Part shown: positions 1 to 11,435 of the stretch, piece by piece | How positions within the stretch are numbered: position 1 is the first letter of the stretch | Layout: every line of letters begins with the position of its first letter | The notes under the pieces: model-generated | Databases searched by the model: none | Seen by the model: only the letters and a program-made list of their open reading frames with translations | Told to the model about the DNA's origin: nothing | NCBI GenBank assembly: GCA_008931825.1 | Contig: QXVZ01008373.1 | Location: 142,098 to 206,097 of the forward strand | Origin: Phallusia fumigata | Lineage: Eukaryota; Chordata; Ascidiacea; Phlebobranchia; Ascidiidae | Length of the DNA stretch: 64,000 nucleotides | Direction: 5' to 3' | Translations under genes and position numbers: made by a program

Positions 1-550
1 ATTTTAGGGGGCTAGTGGGGTAACCGCTGGGGCTATTTTCTAAAAAGTAGCAATCGATACACCAAAATGACCAAACCTAAAATGTATTAAAATTTCATCC
101 CAATCGGAGATTGTAGAAAATGTTAACCACTAGAGGGAGCCACAAAACAACCACTAGGGCCTCATGCTCAACAAGTTGTTAATAAGCGCGACTTCAACCA
201 CCAACCTCTGACCTTCCATTCAACTTGGAAGCGGTTCATACTCCATGACTTCAGTTTCACTTTTGTAACCATATCATAACAGAAACATTTCGTTTGTGGT
301 GTTTGCAAGCATGCAAAACATTTGAAAAACGTTTTACTCTTTTGGGGCTAGCGGGGTAACCACAGGGGTTATGGGGTCAAATGAAACAGATGGCACACTT
401 CATGATCATATCTACCAGCTGTAAAAGTTTCATCCAAATCCACCAAACATTTCATGGCAAAACGACATGGACAAGCTCGGGGTAGAAAAAAACAAAAAAC
501 AAACCGAGTAAAAACAATATGTGTCCCTTTTCAGGAAGGGGACCCATAAT
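1..550. repeat. Dispersed repeat copy with 'gctagtggggtaaccgctgg' units, cut by window edge
   Basis: Lies in the DRC4 intron left of exon 645-851. The signature phrase, a GCTAG followed by GGGGTAACC and GGGG, occurs near 11 and near 348. The phrase 'gttaaccactagagg' occurs near 122, and 'caggaaggggacc' near 532. The same phrases in the same order recur at about 28860-29640 in an ABCF2 intron. No coding signal is seen. Class unknown. Confidence 0.6.
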
Positions 551-644
551 TAGTAGCTTTAAAACTTGATGCAGCTGTGAATGTAGTTATTATGTGACAA
601 AATGTTTAAAAAGGCAGACAGTGAGGGCCAATTTAATTCTTTAC

Positions 645-2489
645 CATTCTCAAATCCTTGTCCGCATCTTCGTGAGACAATTCTTGTTCCTTATTTGCAA
701 CTTTCAGTGATCGCTTGTCCTTCCTTAATTCTGATTCTTGCAGTCGATGTTCTTCCTGTGCACGCTTGAGGGCGATAGAGCTTTCTGTCTTAAGCTCCGA
801 GATGTTGTTTTGGTGTTCGTAAAGCAAATGCTTTACTTTTTGCTTGTAAACCTATAATAAAAATAAAACTACAGCTAGAAAATTTGTTTTGAAGCTTTAA
901 ATAGAATATGTAGAATACAGAAATTTTGATTTATCATTTAACAACATTTTAAATCAGCCTTCATTCACTTCATACAAAAGCTGCACTCACGTTTTACAAA
1001 AGCTGCACTTAAACCAATAAATACAGAACAAACATAAAATATGTGTGAACAGGTAACTTTTGTCCCCACAAAAAAAATTTATGGTGATCATTTCTGCCTG
1101 AAAGTGTTTGTGCAATAAATTCTATGATACAGTTATATTGGGATAAAAAGCAATATTCAACCTTGATTTCAATTTGATGTCTTTCTTCAGCATCTTCCAT
1201 TTCACGATCTTTATTCCGAAGTTCAGCTTTTTTCTCATCAAGCTGTCGCTTTGTGATCTCCCAAAATGTGTTGACCTGTGACACCAAACAAGCATGTTTA
1301 AAATTTAATGAAAAACAGTCTCAAATGCAGACAGAAGTTGTTGGCACAAGTCTTTGAAATAAAAGGGGTGACTATATTGCCACTTCACATACACTGGGAC
1401 TCTAAATATGTTCAAAAAAATTGTCCAAATGCTATCCAATCCAGGTAATACTTACTAATGTAACCATTTTAGGGTGTGAGTGGGACCACCAATTGAACCA
1501 TACGGTCAAATACAGCGAACACCACAATGCCTTGTTCTCCCAACTGTCAAAATTTCATCTAATTTGGGCATAGTTTAATAGTTTGACCCTTTTTAAAAGT
1601 TTCTTCTCTAGCAGGGTAACCACAGGGGCTTTAATGTTAAATGGAACAGATTACAAAACTTCATGACCATAATTTACCACCTAAAATGTTTCATCCAATT
1701 AGGTAAGTGGTTTCCAAACCATGGTACATTTAACACTAGCGTTATGCGAAAGTGTTCTCAGTGGTAAGCAAGCAAAAGTATTCATGTAAAGGATTGTAAA
1801 AATTGTTCCTTGTGCATCAATTTCATTTTACAGAAATGAGTTGTTATAAAGAAGATTGTTTATCTATCAATTTACCTTATCTCTTTCAAGTTGGAAGTAA
1901 TTTCTCTCTTCTCTTTCACGATCCAACTCCTCACGAAGCCTCCCAATATGTTCTTCTAACTACAAGAGAATATGACCATATTCATGTCAGGCATATTTGT
2001 CCAGCAAAGTGTTGGATTTTAGCTTTTGATGATTATGTTCAGAAAGGCCTTGAAGAGTATGTAGAAGATATTTTAAGATGTCAGACTGCATATAGAACAT
2101 TTGTTTGTCATCAATTACAGAAAATTATTGTTAACAAATTTTATCAAGTAGCTGAAATCTAAACTAAAACTGTATCGATAACTAAATATTGGTTGATTAT
2201 TTGTTGATTGTTTCAGTTATGCTTTCGTTGTCACAGTTCCTTGCACCATGTAAAATAACTGCAACACAAGTATATTACATTTCATTAGCCAGCATCAACA
2301 GCTCACCTGCTCTTTGCTCATTTCTTCCGTTGACATTCCATCGATGACGGTTGGGGTTTTTGGTTTTGCAGACTTCTTCTTCCCCTTTTTACCCTTCTTT
2401 CCTTTTCCTTTTTTAGGTGGCTAAATGCACATAATTTCAATTAATAAAGCAAAAACATCACATCACACTATATAAACATTCCTTACCAT
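645..2489 (-). CDS. DRC4 (GAS8): Dynein regulatory complex subunit 4 / growth-arrest-specific 8 (5' part, continues left of window)
   Basis: DRC4 is a coiled-coil subunit of the nexin-dynein regulatory complex of motile cilia and flagella; it links outer-doublet microtubules to dynein control. Exons on the minus strand: 2487-2489 (the ATG alone, followed by a GTAAGG donor), 2307-2420, 1876-1959, 1162-1275 and 645-851. All introns are phase 0 and the exons join into 174 residues. Residues 2-15 are a Lys-rich run, followed by VIDGM and MSKEQ; then come [52 protein letters not shown] and LLYEHQNN. From memory these match vertebrate GAS8 almost word for word. The body is highly charged helical coiled coil. 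The remaining exons (about 300 residues) must lie left of position 1, because 1-644 holds only repeat. A 5' noncoding exon may end near 3120, where a GTGAGT donor is seen on this strand. Family call is firm. Confidence 0.93.
1440..1730. repeat. Further degenerate copy of the gctag/ggggtaacc repeat in a DRC4 intron
   Basis: A 'gtgagtgggacc' version near 1477 and a 'ctagcagggtaaccacag' version near 1608 are separated by about 130 bp and joined by the same filler ('caccacaatgcc', 'tttcatctaatt'). This matches the unit spacing at 28.9-29.3 kb. More diverged than the copy at 1-550. Confidence 0.5.
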
Positions 2490-3871
2490 CTTGTTGTTTG
2501 ATTCTTTAACTGGTCAACTAAAGTCCAAATTACCTGACAAGATATTAGAATTTCCTATTTCTGACAATGTTGACCTTAAAAGTCAGGACAAGGGAAGTGA
2601 CAATATAAATAATAAATGGCAAACATTTTGTCATGTTTGTAAGAAAAAAACAACCTAAGCAAAGACACTACATCAACAGCCATTGACTGTCAATGAAAAA
2701 AATGTGCAAAAAATCATTTGCATGAAAATGCAGCTTGTATAACTGGTTTTGTTTCGTCTTTACCGTGGTTAGCAACATCTATTTTAGTTTGCTTCATGTT
2801 TCAGTAACCGCCCTTTTATCCATAAAAAGCACTTTTTTAATTGATCTAAAGATGTAAACAGATGCAACAAAAACGATTAGACATCAAGTAAACTGTGCAT
2901 CTGCAACACAATGTTTTGCTCCTAACAATCACAGACGCATTGACAAAACTTTACATCAACCATTCAGAAAATTGTTGTCATGGAAATTTAAATACAGTGA
3001 ACACTAGGGGCAGCATGTAATGTAGATTTTAAGGAACACGTTCAAGTAGCTTAATACGTTTCCATTTATTACCACAACTTGCCATGTTTGTATAAAAGAA
3101 TGTTTTAAATCAAACTCACCAATTCATTGGCCGGCAAAACATAATACGTTAAGTCGATTTTGATGTTCGCGACTTAAGATGTTTTATTTCTGTAAGCGCC
3201 TGAAGTTGTTCGAAACGGGGTCGCGAAAATGTGCACAATGAGCAGATGTAAATCTGTACACTTAAAAATGTCCAGGAAATGCCCACATGAAATATGTGCA
3301 CCTTGAAATGTGCGCGAGTATGTTCAAAATATGCAAGTGATGTACAGGGGTATAGTATGTCGTATGGTCTACTAAGCAATATATGTGCAGATGCGACTTG
3401 CCGAAAGGCAGAATTGTTTATTAGAGTGGTAGCTTTTTACATAAACTAAACGAACTTGTGCTAAACATGCAACACTCTCAATTTTTTTGCTTCAGTTAAG
3501 CAAAGCAAAGCGACTATAAAGTTAGCTCCCATAAAACTAGGGTTGCCAACTCTGTTGATCTACAATAAAGGACATAAAAACTTAATTGATATTTTATCAC
3601 GTCTCGAAGACACACTTTTATTCAATATTTCGATCTAGCGATGACATAAGTTTTCTCACATACATTTCTTTCATAACAAATTACGGCTCGATTTTGTGAA
3701 GGGCCGCATCACTACATTGTTGTATAAAATGCTAAATTTGTTTTGGTCCTTCGAGTCTCGGTTAAGAAATTCAACCACAAGTCAAAACGATTTTAAAATA
3801 AAGGACAAATAGTGGTATTCAAGAGTTCATTCAAAACGGTTTAGTTACAATCGTTTACAAGAACCTACAAC
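2490..3871. other. Intergenic region between DRC4 (-) and the UNC93 duplicate (+)
   Basis: Divergent spacer. On the minus strand an ATG-containing stretch near 3125-3145 is followed by GTGAGTTTG at about 3120-3112, and an acceptor-like TTGTCAG lies near 2546. Together they could be a 5' noncoding exon and intron of DRC4; this is weak, because no conserved protein supports it. The interval 3538-3815 is a MITE-like repeat listed separately. No other gene is seen. Confidence 0.4.
3538..3815. mobile_element. MITE-like DNA transposon relic, 'GGGTTGCCAAC' family, copy 1
   Basis: Begins TAGGGTTGCCAACTCTG and carries internal phrases 'gatattttatcac', 'attttgtgaagg' and 'aaataaaggacaaatag' that recur in the same order at 14449-14795. 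Copy 2 keeps a right end (GGACGGTTGGCACCCC) that is the inverted complement of the left end, which suggests a terminal-inverted-repeat element without a transposase. Copy 1 lacks that right end. Confidence 0.6.
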
Positions 3872-5169
3872 ATGCAAAAGCCAGTATCTTCAGCGAAAAA
3901 CGAAGCTAGACTAGCCAAACGTAGCATCAAAAGAACTTACCTATTAATATGTATAGGGGTTGTGTTGGTATTTAGCGGCTACAGTTCTATACTTGTGCTG
4001 CAATCCATCAGTTTAAATATTGTTGGCGGTTTGGGTAAGTATCACATGACAAGTGTAATGTCTTTGTCAGAAAAACAAGGTTAACCTAAGAACGGTGCGG
4101 CTTGATTTAACTCAATAGCAAATGTTTGGTCTGGTAACGCAATGGTTGGGGGGGCTCTTGTAAGAAGGAAGCGACGATATTGCCAAACACTGCGTTACGA
4201 GTCGACAGTCCGTTAAAACACTGTTCACCCCTAACGCCGCTAATGTGCGCTTTAGAGGTTCTCTCTGCATAATAACATTAAACATATCTTTGTACAATAA
4301 AAGGCAGAAGTAGATACTCCTCGTATCATGGAAAGCACGACAAAGGAGACGCACCTTCTGCCCCAGAACAACATGAATGCTCGTAACAGATAAATGTAAA
4401 ACACGGCTAGACGGGTAATGTCGTTAAGTCAGGGGTGTCCAAAATGCGGCCGGCAACGACATTTCACGTGGCCCGCGGCTGTAATTCCAAATTGTTGAAC
4501 ATTGCCCGCCAAAGTTTTAATAAAGCTTTTGGGTTGAATTAAGCGACTTAATTTTGACTTCACGATAAAGTTTCCGTCGAACTTTAATATCAACAAGAAG
4601 GAAAACTAAAGCAACACAAAAATCACAAGGCAGATAAGATCGTTGTGCAGCCATGTATTTTCAATTCGCACCAATGACGAGCAGACATGGGGTCGAATAC
4701 ACATTACATGCATTCGAATACTTTACGAATACTCGGTTAGCTGTATTCGTATTCATGAATATTTACGTGGTTTTCGAGCGCCAGCAATTCGAATTGTATT
4801 AGAAGGAACTGATTCATGTATTCGTATTCACGAATAAATCAAAACTTTCGGAGACAACTACAAACTGTTACGGATGCAGCCGTAAGTATAACGTATCGCA
4901 GACCTGTATGCCGAATCATTTGACGACAAGCACGAGCTTTGTTTTACCATGTGGTGTTGTTGGTTTTCAATCGGCAATTCAGTATGGATGGAGCACTGCA
5001 CTTTGCGTGCGTGAGTAAATGTACGTACAGATCCCAATGGTAATACTGGGGGCTGCGTGCATTTGTAAGTACAAGTACTTGTTTGGCCATACAGCCGCCG
5101 TAACTGTTTTCTGCTTTGACAGTCATCCTCAAACATAAATTAAAGCAGAAGAAACAATCGGCCATATGA
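3872..5169 (+). pseudogene. Truncated tandem duplicate of the UNC93-like gene (first exon plus last two exons only)
   Basis: Exon 3872-4034 is nearly identical to exon 1 of the complete gene at 6861: both begin MQK and share VSSAK, EARLAKRSIKRTYLLIC and NIVGGLG, and both are followed by a GTAAG donor. A copy of the penultimate exon starts at 4902 (LYA, SFDDKHELCFTMWCCWF), then shifts frame near 4972 relative to the intact gene, where four bases are missing. A copy of the last exon lies at 5123-5169 (ILKHKLKQKK). The six middle exons, encoding most membrane helices, are absent, so no working transporter is possible. Between the two parts lies a hAT-like relic beginning at 4430. Most simply this is a tandem gene duplicate that lost its middle. 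A short transcript from the retained exon 1 is possible but untested. Confidence 0.8.
4430..4665. mobile_element. hAT-type non-autonomous element, left part (same family as 22317-22661)
   Basis: Starts CAGGGGTGTCCAAAATGCGG, a typical hAT terminal sequence. It then shares 'gacatttcacgtggc', 'gataagatcgttgtgcag' and other phrases with the better preserved copy at 22317. The right terminal repeat is not found, so this copy is truncated. It sits inside the UNC93 pseudogene. Confidence 0.6.
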
Positions 5170-6860
5170 AAGGTGGTGCAATTTAAAAATAGAATTTGTT
5201 TTCTCAAAAACGATGACCTGTGTTCAATCGCAGGCACAAAACTTTTTCTTATTTGACATGTTGCGTCGATTATAACGTCATTGCGTGTTTATGTACAATA
5301 TAACGCATTTAAGATTCGAAGTTGGCAAGTTTGAGTATCACAGTAACTTGTCGGCTTCTCGACATAAAAGCATTGTTTTTATCTGATTTCTGTGCGTTAT
5401 ATATGACACAATAGTGTATAGAGTTGACAAGCTGTTTGACTGTAAATAAAAAGACGTGATCATTAGGTTTAATGGGCCTGTAAAACAAATAAAAGGTGTG
5501 CGTTTGTACAAAACTTGGTATTTTAGAATTTACGACTTCCCAGTTTTGATTCCTCATTCCCCAACTCACCCTTCGATGTGAGTCCCAGTCGCAAATAGAG
5601 CCTTAAATGACGATGTATAGCTGCAGCGCGTTCAACCTTAATCCACCAGTTATCCCTCTTTTTTACGCACTACATAACGTGTTCAATCGCAAACGTAAAA
5701 CACCAGCTGTGTTTAATCGCAGACACAAAGCATCTTTTCTTGAAATAGATGTTATACGTCGGTTATACGTCACTGCGTGTTTATGTGCACAAATGTTGAA
5801 AATATTTCTCGCCATAACCTCAAATAGCCATTTTTCCATCATCCGACAATCTCATCAAGATTCGAACTTGTCGGGTTCTTGGACATAAAAATATTGTTTT
5901 AACCTATTTGCATGGTAGTGCGGTACATGCGTGGTAAGTTGGCAGAGGTGCATAATTGCACATAAAACGACGTCATTCGGTTTTAGGGGTATGTAAAATG
6001 ATTCGTATTTGAGCAAAACAAATTGATTGTTTTTCTTTTTGGCGCTCAGGTTTGGCAAAATCTCAAGCTTAGGTTGTTGTCGTGTTCTTTCGAACAACTT
6101 GGTCGCCAGTTATACAATACCTATTTTTACGAGGGCTTTTTTGAAGTGTTTAATTTAGGCCCAGTTTTGAACAAAATAAAGCTTTTCTAGACTGGAAGCA
6201 CCTTTGAAAAAATATTGTAACATGAGCTTACGTTCAACGATTTTGACTCAGAACTGGAAATCCGGACAGACGAATTTAAGCCGATATCAGGCTTTTTTGT
6301 TAATATTGCATTTACTGCATACTGTCAGCAAAAGCTATAAAGTTGGTGAGGGTATAAAGGCTGATTCAATAACTATTCAAAACTTCAAATCCTAATGTGT
6401 GTCAAGCACAATGGCAGTCGCGCTAACCACTCGGTTTTATTATTTAAACATAAAAACAATAACTATATTTACAGAAGGGGTGAACTGGTTAGTGGTTTTA
6501 AATGGGGAACCAACAAGGAAAAAGGTTAAGGGTGGTTAACAATTAACCACTCTTTAAAAGCGGTTATTATATACACGGAGCATGCGACGTGCCGAGTCAG
6601 TCATTCGTGACAAAATGATCAAACTCGAAGAAGGAGCTGATTTGACATGACAATAAAATTATTTCTACATTCTTCAATTGTTCATTCGAATTTTTCACCA
6701 ATTTGCAATTGCGACTGATCTTTTGGCAATACTGTTTTGCCCCACAAAACAAAGTGCATTGTCAGTGTTTATTCTCTGCCCGCGCTTTGTTTACCCGTCC
6801 TATTAGGGGCAAGATTACCTTGAAAACATTTACTTGCAATTTTACACTAGAAGCAACAGC
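5170..6860. other. Intergenic region upstream of the UNC93-like gene, with an internal duplicated block
   Basis: About 5221-5390 and 5690-5910 share a run of phrases in the same order: 'caatcgca.gcacaaa', 'acgtca.tgcgtgtttatgt', 'gattcgaa.ttg' and 'gacataaaa.attgtttt'. This marks a diverged local duplication offset by about 480 bp. No conserved protein is seen. The stretch 6420-6860 should hold the promoter of the gene starting at 6861, but I see no clear TATA box. Confidence 0.45.
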
Positions 6861-9800
6861 ATGCAAAAGACAGTCTCTTCAGCGAAGAGAGAAGCCAGAC
6901 TCGCCAAACGAAGCATCAAACGAACTTACCTGTTAATATGCTTAGGGGTTATGTTGGTGTTTAGCGGATACAGTTCCACGCTTGTGCTGCAGTCCAGTTT
7001 AAATATTGTTGGCGGTTTGGGTAAGTTTACAAAACAAGTTTGATTTAGGAGTTAGGACACCACAGTTTCGCTGTTTTGCATTCATGTGGTTGGTGGTTGC
7101 ATGCCGCCCTTAAAGTGATTGTGCTTGTTTTGATTATTGCCAAACATCAAATAACGCGATGGCCGATATGCTTGGTATTTTGAATTTATTATAAGTGTTT
7201 TTTTGTTACATGCTGAATAAAGAATGTGAATGCAACAACCTTTTTTACTTTCAGGATCGAAAGCAACCGCTGTGGGTTACGTGTTTTCGGTCTTCTTCAG
7301 TTTATTTGCTGTTCCAATTTGTCTCCGACTTCTTGGGCCCAAAAAGTCCCTTATTGCAAGCGAATGGGCTTATATCTTCTATGTGCTTGTCAACATGTAT
7401 CCAAGTAAGAACGCAATTTAGGATATCACGTACACTCGCAACGTTTGGATCCGCACGCAGTGCTCATTGTGGTGAATGGTCAATTAAGTTTATAAATTAC
7501 TTTCGACATCATACAACAGGGGGCGGCCTTTGTTGCGGTGTGCTAGTTTACAAATTAAGCCAAAATGACTTCGCGTGCCATGTTGATAAGTGCTTTAAAG
7601 TTCTTCGTTTTTTAGGCTTATCGTAACAGCGCGCACTCTATAGCTCTTTGTTGCAATTGCACTGCACTTAACGATAACGCGCACTCTGTAGCTCGTTGCT
7701 GCAAATTGCACTGTACTTGACGATAAAAAACAAAGTGGTCTCTCAACTTGTCTCCAAAAGGTATTGGAATTTGAACTTGTAACTTGCTTGGCGTGCCATG
7801 AATAACCATCTCGCGTGCCAGGGATTGCCGACCCCTGAGATGTCACAGGCGACAGTGTACCAATAAAAAGAAAATCAGCACATACTTTCAAAAAAGGATA
7901 ATTAGTTCTTTTTAGATCGGTGAAGCACCCGTTAAACAGAATTTTACAACTACTTGTTTGAGGAAAATAACATGCTGAACAATGGAAGCCTTTGAGGGTC
8001 ATGGTTGAACAAACAACAACGTTTGACACAAATCATTCACCTAACAATGGCAACTTTGTCAACGTTGCCACTGTTTGGCTTACACAATGCAAAAAACGTG
8101 TTTTAACAGCCTGTGGGAACTTGATTGTTTCGACTTTGCCCCAGATAGTCAGTGTTGTAAACAAGTCTACATGTTAAAAGTACACGCAAAGTGTGTTTGT
8201 AAGTGCAGTCACGTTGTTATTGTACTTAACAGGGGAGTGGAGTCTCATAATTGCTGCCATTGTTGTTGGTTGGGGCGAAGCAACATTTTGGGTTCCACTA
8301 GGCCTCCTTTTCATCCACTACGGACAAAAGTATCAAAAATATTCTAAAAAATCGGTGGCAGTTTGTGTTCGCGAATTCAGCGGAATTTTGTTCGGAATTC
8401 ACATACTAAACCAGGTAAAAAAATGGAAAGTGATAGGCTTTTTATCACCGATAATGTTACGAATTTACTGGCAGTTTGTAGATCGCAAATCATATACTCT
8501 ACACAGTGCATTTACCCAAAATCAGTATTTGCGGTTAAATGCCACAACATTATCTCTTATTTGCTAATGATATGTGCAAACGTGGTTTGTATGATCTTTG
8601 TTGCAGGTTTTTGGAAACATCTTCGTGTTTACATTTCTTCACTTTCTCAACTCGCCAACCCCAAACACTTCACCGGCAAACATGACTACCACAAATTTTA
8701 CAACCGCCATTTCCCCTGCCACATACAAAGTTCCGGCAAACCCGTACGCACACTGCGGGGCAAATGACTGCCAGGACGGCGAGAAGACCTTGGAAAACAT
8801 TGACCAATATGTCCCAACAAATCGGATTGCTGTATATGCACTGTTGGCCACGTTTGCAGTGATTATGACGCTAGGTATGAAAACCTGGCTTTTGCACTCC
8901 ACCGGATATATATATGTTTGTTACTAATTTTTTCGACCTTTAGTTGGGATATCTGAGGTTAATCGCAAAAAAAAGACTGAACCATGTACTTGCAACATGT
9001 CTATGGGCTATGGGTTGCAAAAGTAAAAAAAATGCTAAAACAAAATTAAATCATGTTTTGTTTGAACTAGAATTTATACTGTGGTCAAATATAACAAACT
9101 TGGCGGATCAGGGCCATGGAAAGTTTGCACACCATACCTTCCCAGACTTTGTATGGCGCGTGTTTTGCAGGTACGTTAATTCACATCTTTTTTCTTCCCG
9201 ACTTTCCACTTCATGCCGATTGTAAGGCGAAAGCAGCAAGCGAGCTCGACTCGGACGTCGAGGATAAATTGCACAGCGATGTAAAAAAGAGGGAGATTAG
9301 CGACAAAATTGTTGATGGCGAAACAAACGCGGAATCAAAATTGGACGAAAAGCAGGTTGTTCGTTACAAGCCACCTTGCTTGACGTATCCTAACCGGTTT
9401 GATATCATTCGTAAATTATCCTGTGGTAAATTAGATTTTAAAAAATCGTTTAAATTTAATCTATTCATAAGGCTAAAAAAAACTGAAACACAATTATGTT
9501 TCAGATTGGTGCTAAAACCATAATGGCCCTGAAGGACATTTTAAAACAAGCAAAGGATTGGAAACAAATTTTAATATATCCGGTCAATTTTTATGCGGGT
9601 TTAATCATTGGGTTTTTGTACTCTGAGGCATCGAGAGCTTATGCATCTTGTATCAAGGGTGTAAGTCAGGTACGAAAAGTCGTTGTTACCGTATAATGAT
9701 CGTCTGTTAATGTTGTTTATTTGAATGCACTTGTTTTCTGTTTATGGTTGCGTATATGCTTTAATCGGACTCCAGAGAGTTACCTTTTCTTTTGTAATGC

Positions 9801-10807
9801 CGTGTTTTTTTAATGCCAATTTGGTAACCAACTCTTCACCTGTAGGTCGGGATAAGTTCGATAATCGCAGCATTCAGTTGCTCGGTGGGAAGTTACATCG
9901 GTGGCCGAGCAATGGGCAAGTACGGTGTAAGACCGGTGACAGGTTTTGCGGTCCTTCTTGACCTTTTTATGTTCGCGCTGTGTCTGTTGTGGATTCCAAC
10001 AGAGGACACCTCATGGATTGTTTATGTGATCTTTGCATGGCTTGGAGTGGCACAGGCTCTCTGGAATCTACTGGTTTCAAGTAAGCTATTGTGATCAACA
10101 AACGTGGTCCATCAGCAAAACACTCTTGAAATCAACTTTGTTTAGCATGCTGTTGTTAATTGTGTTAGAAACTCGATTTTAGCGGGTGAACTATATGTGC
10201 ACTAACAACTATAAGCAGCCACGGAAGACATTTGCTATCAATTTTTGTTCTGCAGACCTGTATGCTGACTCATTTGACGACAAGCACGAGCTTTGTTTTA
10301 CCATGTGGTGTTGTTGGTTTTCAATCGGTTTTGCAATCCAGTATGGATGGAGCACTGCACTTTGCGTGCGTGAAAAAATCTACATACAGATTCCGATTTT
10401 GATACTGGGGGCTGCGTGCATTTGTAAGTACAAGTACTGTGCACACTAATAAGCGGTTTTAGACAAATTTTTAGCTGTAAAGTGTTTGATAGTGTTTTAA
10501 GCAACCAAATTGTTTGAGTTTCGAATATACTCCTAAAAAATATAAAAACGATGTAAAGGTTTTACGCTGTGGCCACCAACCGGAAGAGTTTTTGACCTTC
10601 ATGCTATTTTTGAAAACCATGTTAGTGTAAGAAAGGCTAGAAATTTTCTATCTTTCAGGAGCTGTAAAAAATTAGGATAGCAAACCATCTTCGTAGATGT
10701 TACCTTTTGTTTGATTCAATTGTTTATTTACATTGCTGACAGTTGTCCTCAAACACAAACTGAAACAAAAGAAAAACATGGGCAGTGTAAAAGTAAATGG
10801 AATTTGA
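6861..10807 (+). CDS. UNC93-like major-facilitator-type membrane protein
   Basis: Nine exons: 6861-7020, 7255-7404, 8233-8414, 8607-8874, 9171-9355, 9505-9669, 9846-10080, 10256-10423 and 10743-10807; phases agree throughout and give 525 residues. The start at 6861 is supported by the duplicate copy, whose homologous exon starts MQK at 3872; an in-frame ATG at 6834 is not conserved. The family (UNC-93, UNC93A, UNC93B1) has 11-12 membrane helices. Seen here: a cytosolic basic N-terminus (RLAKRSIKRTY), helix 1 with LVFSGYSS, helices VGYVFSVFFSLFAVP and IIAAIVVGWGEATFWVPLG, a long loop with several N-glycosylation sequons, an acidic loop in exon 5, then FYAGLIIGFLYSE and SIIAAFSCSVGSYIGG, ending in a Lys-rich tail (LKHKLKQKK). 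The donor ending exon 5 (CAG followed by GTTGTT) is weak. Whether it is UNC93A- or UNC93B-like I cannot say. Function as a transporter or ion-channel regulator is family inference. Confidence 0.88.
7624..7723. repeat. Two-copy tandem repeat, unit about 49 bp
   Basis: The phrase 'gcgcactctatagctc' to 'cacttaacga' is followed immediately by 'gcgcactctgtagctcg' to 'tacttgacga', with a handful of differences. It lies in intron 2 of the UNC93-like gene, just before a hAT-like right end at 7837, and is probably internal to that element. Confidence 0.7.
7624..7837. mobile_element. hAT-like relic, right end (family shared with 15549)
   Basis: The stretch 7780-7837 reads 'ggcgtgccatgaataacc' to 'attgccgacccctg'. 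Its complement begins CAGGGGTCGGCAATCCCTGG and contains 'ttattcatggcacgcc', matching the left-end copy at 15549 (CAGGAGTCGGCAACCCATGG, 'ttattcatggcacgcc'). No left terminal repeat is seen, so its left border is a guess. Confidence 0.5.
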
Positions 10808-11435
10808 AAATGGATGGATTTTTACTCGATGTACAGAATTTCTTAAATTAGCATCAAATTTCACACTTTGACCAGAACTTGGATGCGAAGGGATGTTAAA
10901 CCTTTCCACACATCTGTATATTTTTCAACACTTTATTGTTATACAGTGCTAATGTTCACCTTACGGGTCAATATTGCAGCAAAACTGAAAAATACATGGA
11001 CATGTAGAATTGGTAATTTGATCGCAGTCTCAAAATTTTGTTAAGGAGTGACGCAGTGCCCAAAACTGTAACGTCGCTACCCATCTGTGTACATAAATGT
11101 TTGCAATATATCACGCCAGAACTGCTAAGGCCGCGAAAGTGGCTTTTGATCTGGCAACCCGCATTTCAGGTTGAGGTTGATCAAAGCATCGTGTCGGCTT
11201 CACGAACATGTAAAAGATTTTTTTTAAATTAATTGTTATGCATCAGTGATAACATTAGGCGACGTATGCTTTGACAAGAAGTTGGCACAGGTGTTTGACC
11301 GTAAAAAAATGATTAGTTCTAATTCCCGAAAAACATAAAAACATTCAAAAGTCAATTTAGAATTATAAAAAAAACATTTGTATTACCAGAGCTATATGGT
11401 CTTGGTTTAAAGAGAAGTGTGACAGCAAAATAGTG
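10808..11435. other. Convergent intergenic region between the UNC93-like gene and the calcitonin-receptor-like gene
   Basis: Both flanking genes end here, so it should contain two 3' untranslated regions. No conserved coding sequence, tRNA or clear repeat is seen. Confidence 0.5.

Noticed and set aside
1803-2162. Plus-strand ORF of 119 residues
   Set aside because: It runs antisense across the DRC4 exon 1876-1959 and into intron; that exon is strongly supported by conserved coiled-coil sequence on the other strand.
7195-8029. Long ORFs of 143 (plus) and 144 (minus) residues
   Set aside because: The plus ORF covers UNC93 exon 2 in the wrong frame and then intron. The minus ORF covers the tandem repeat and hAT relic. 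Neither resembles a protein family.
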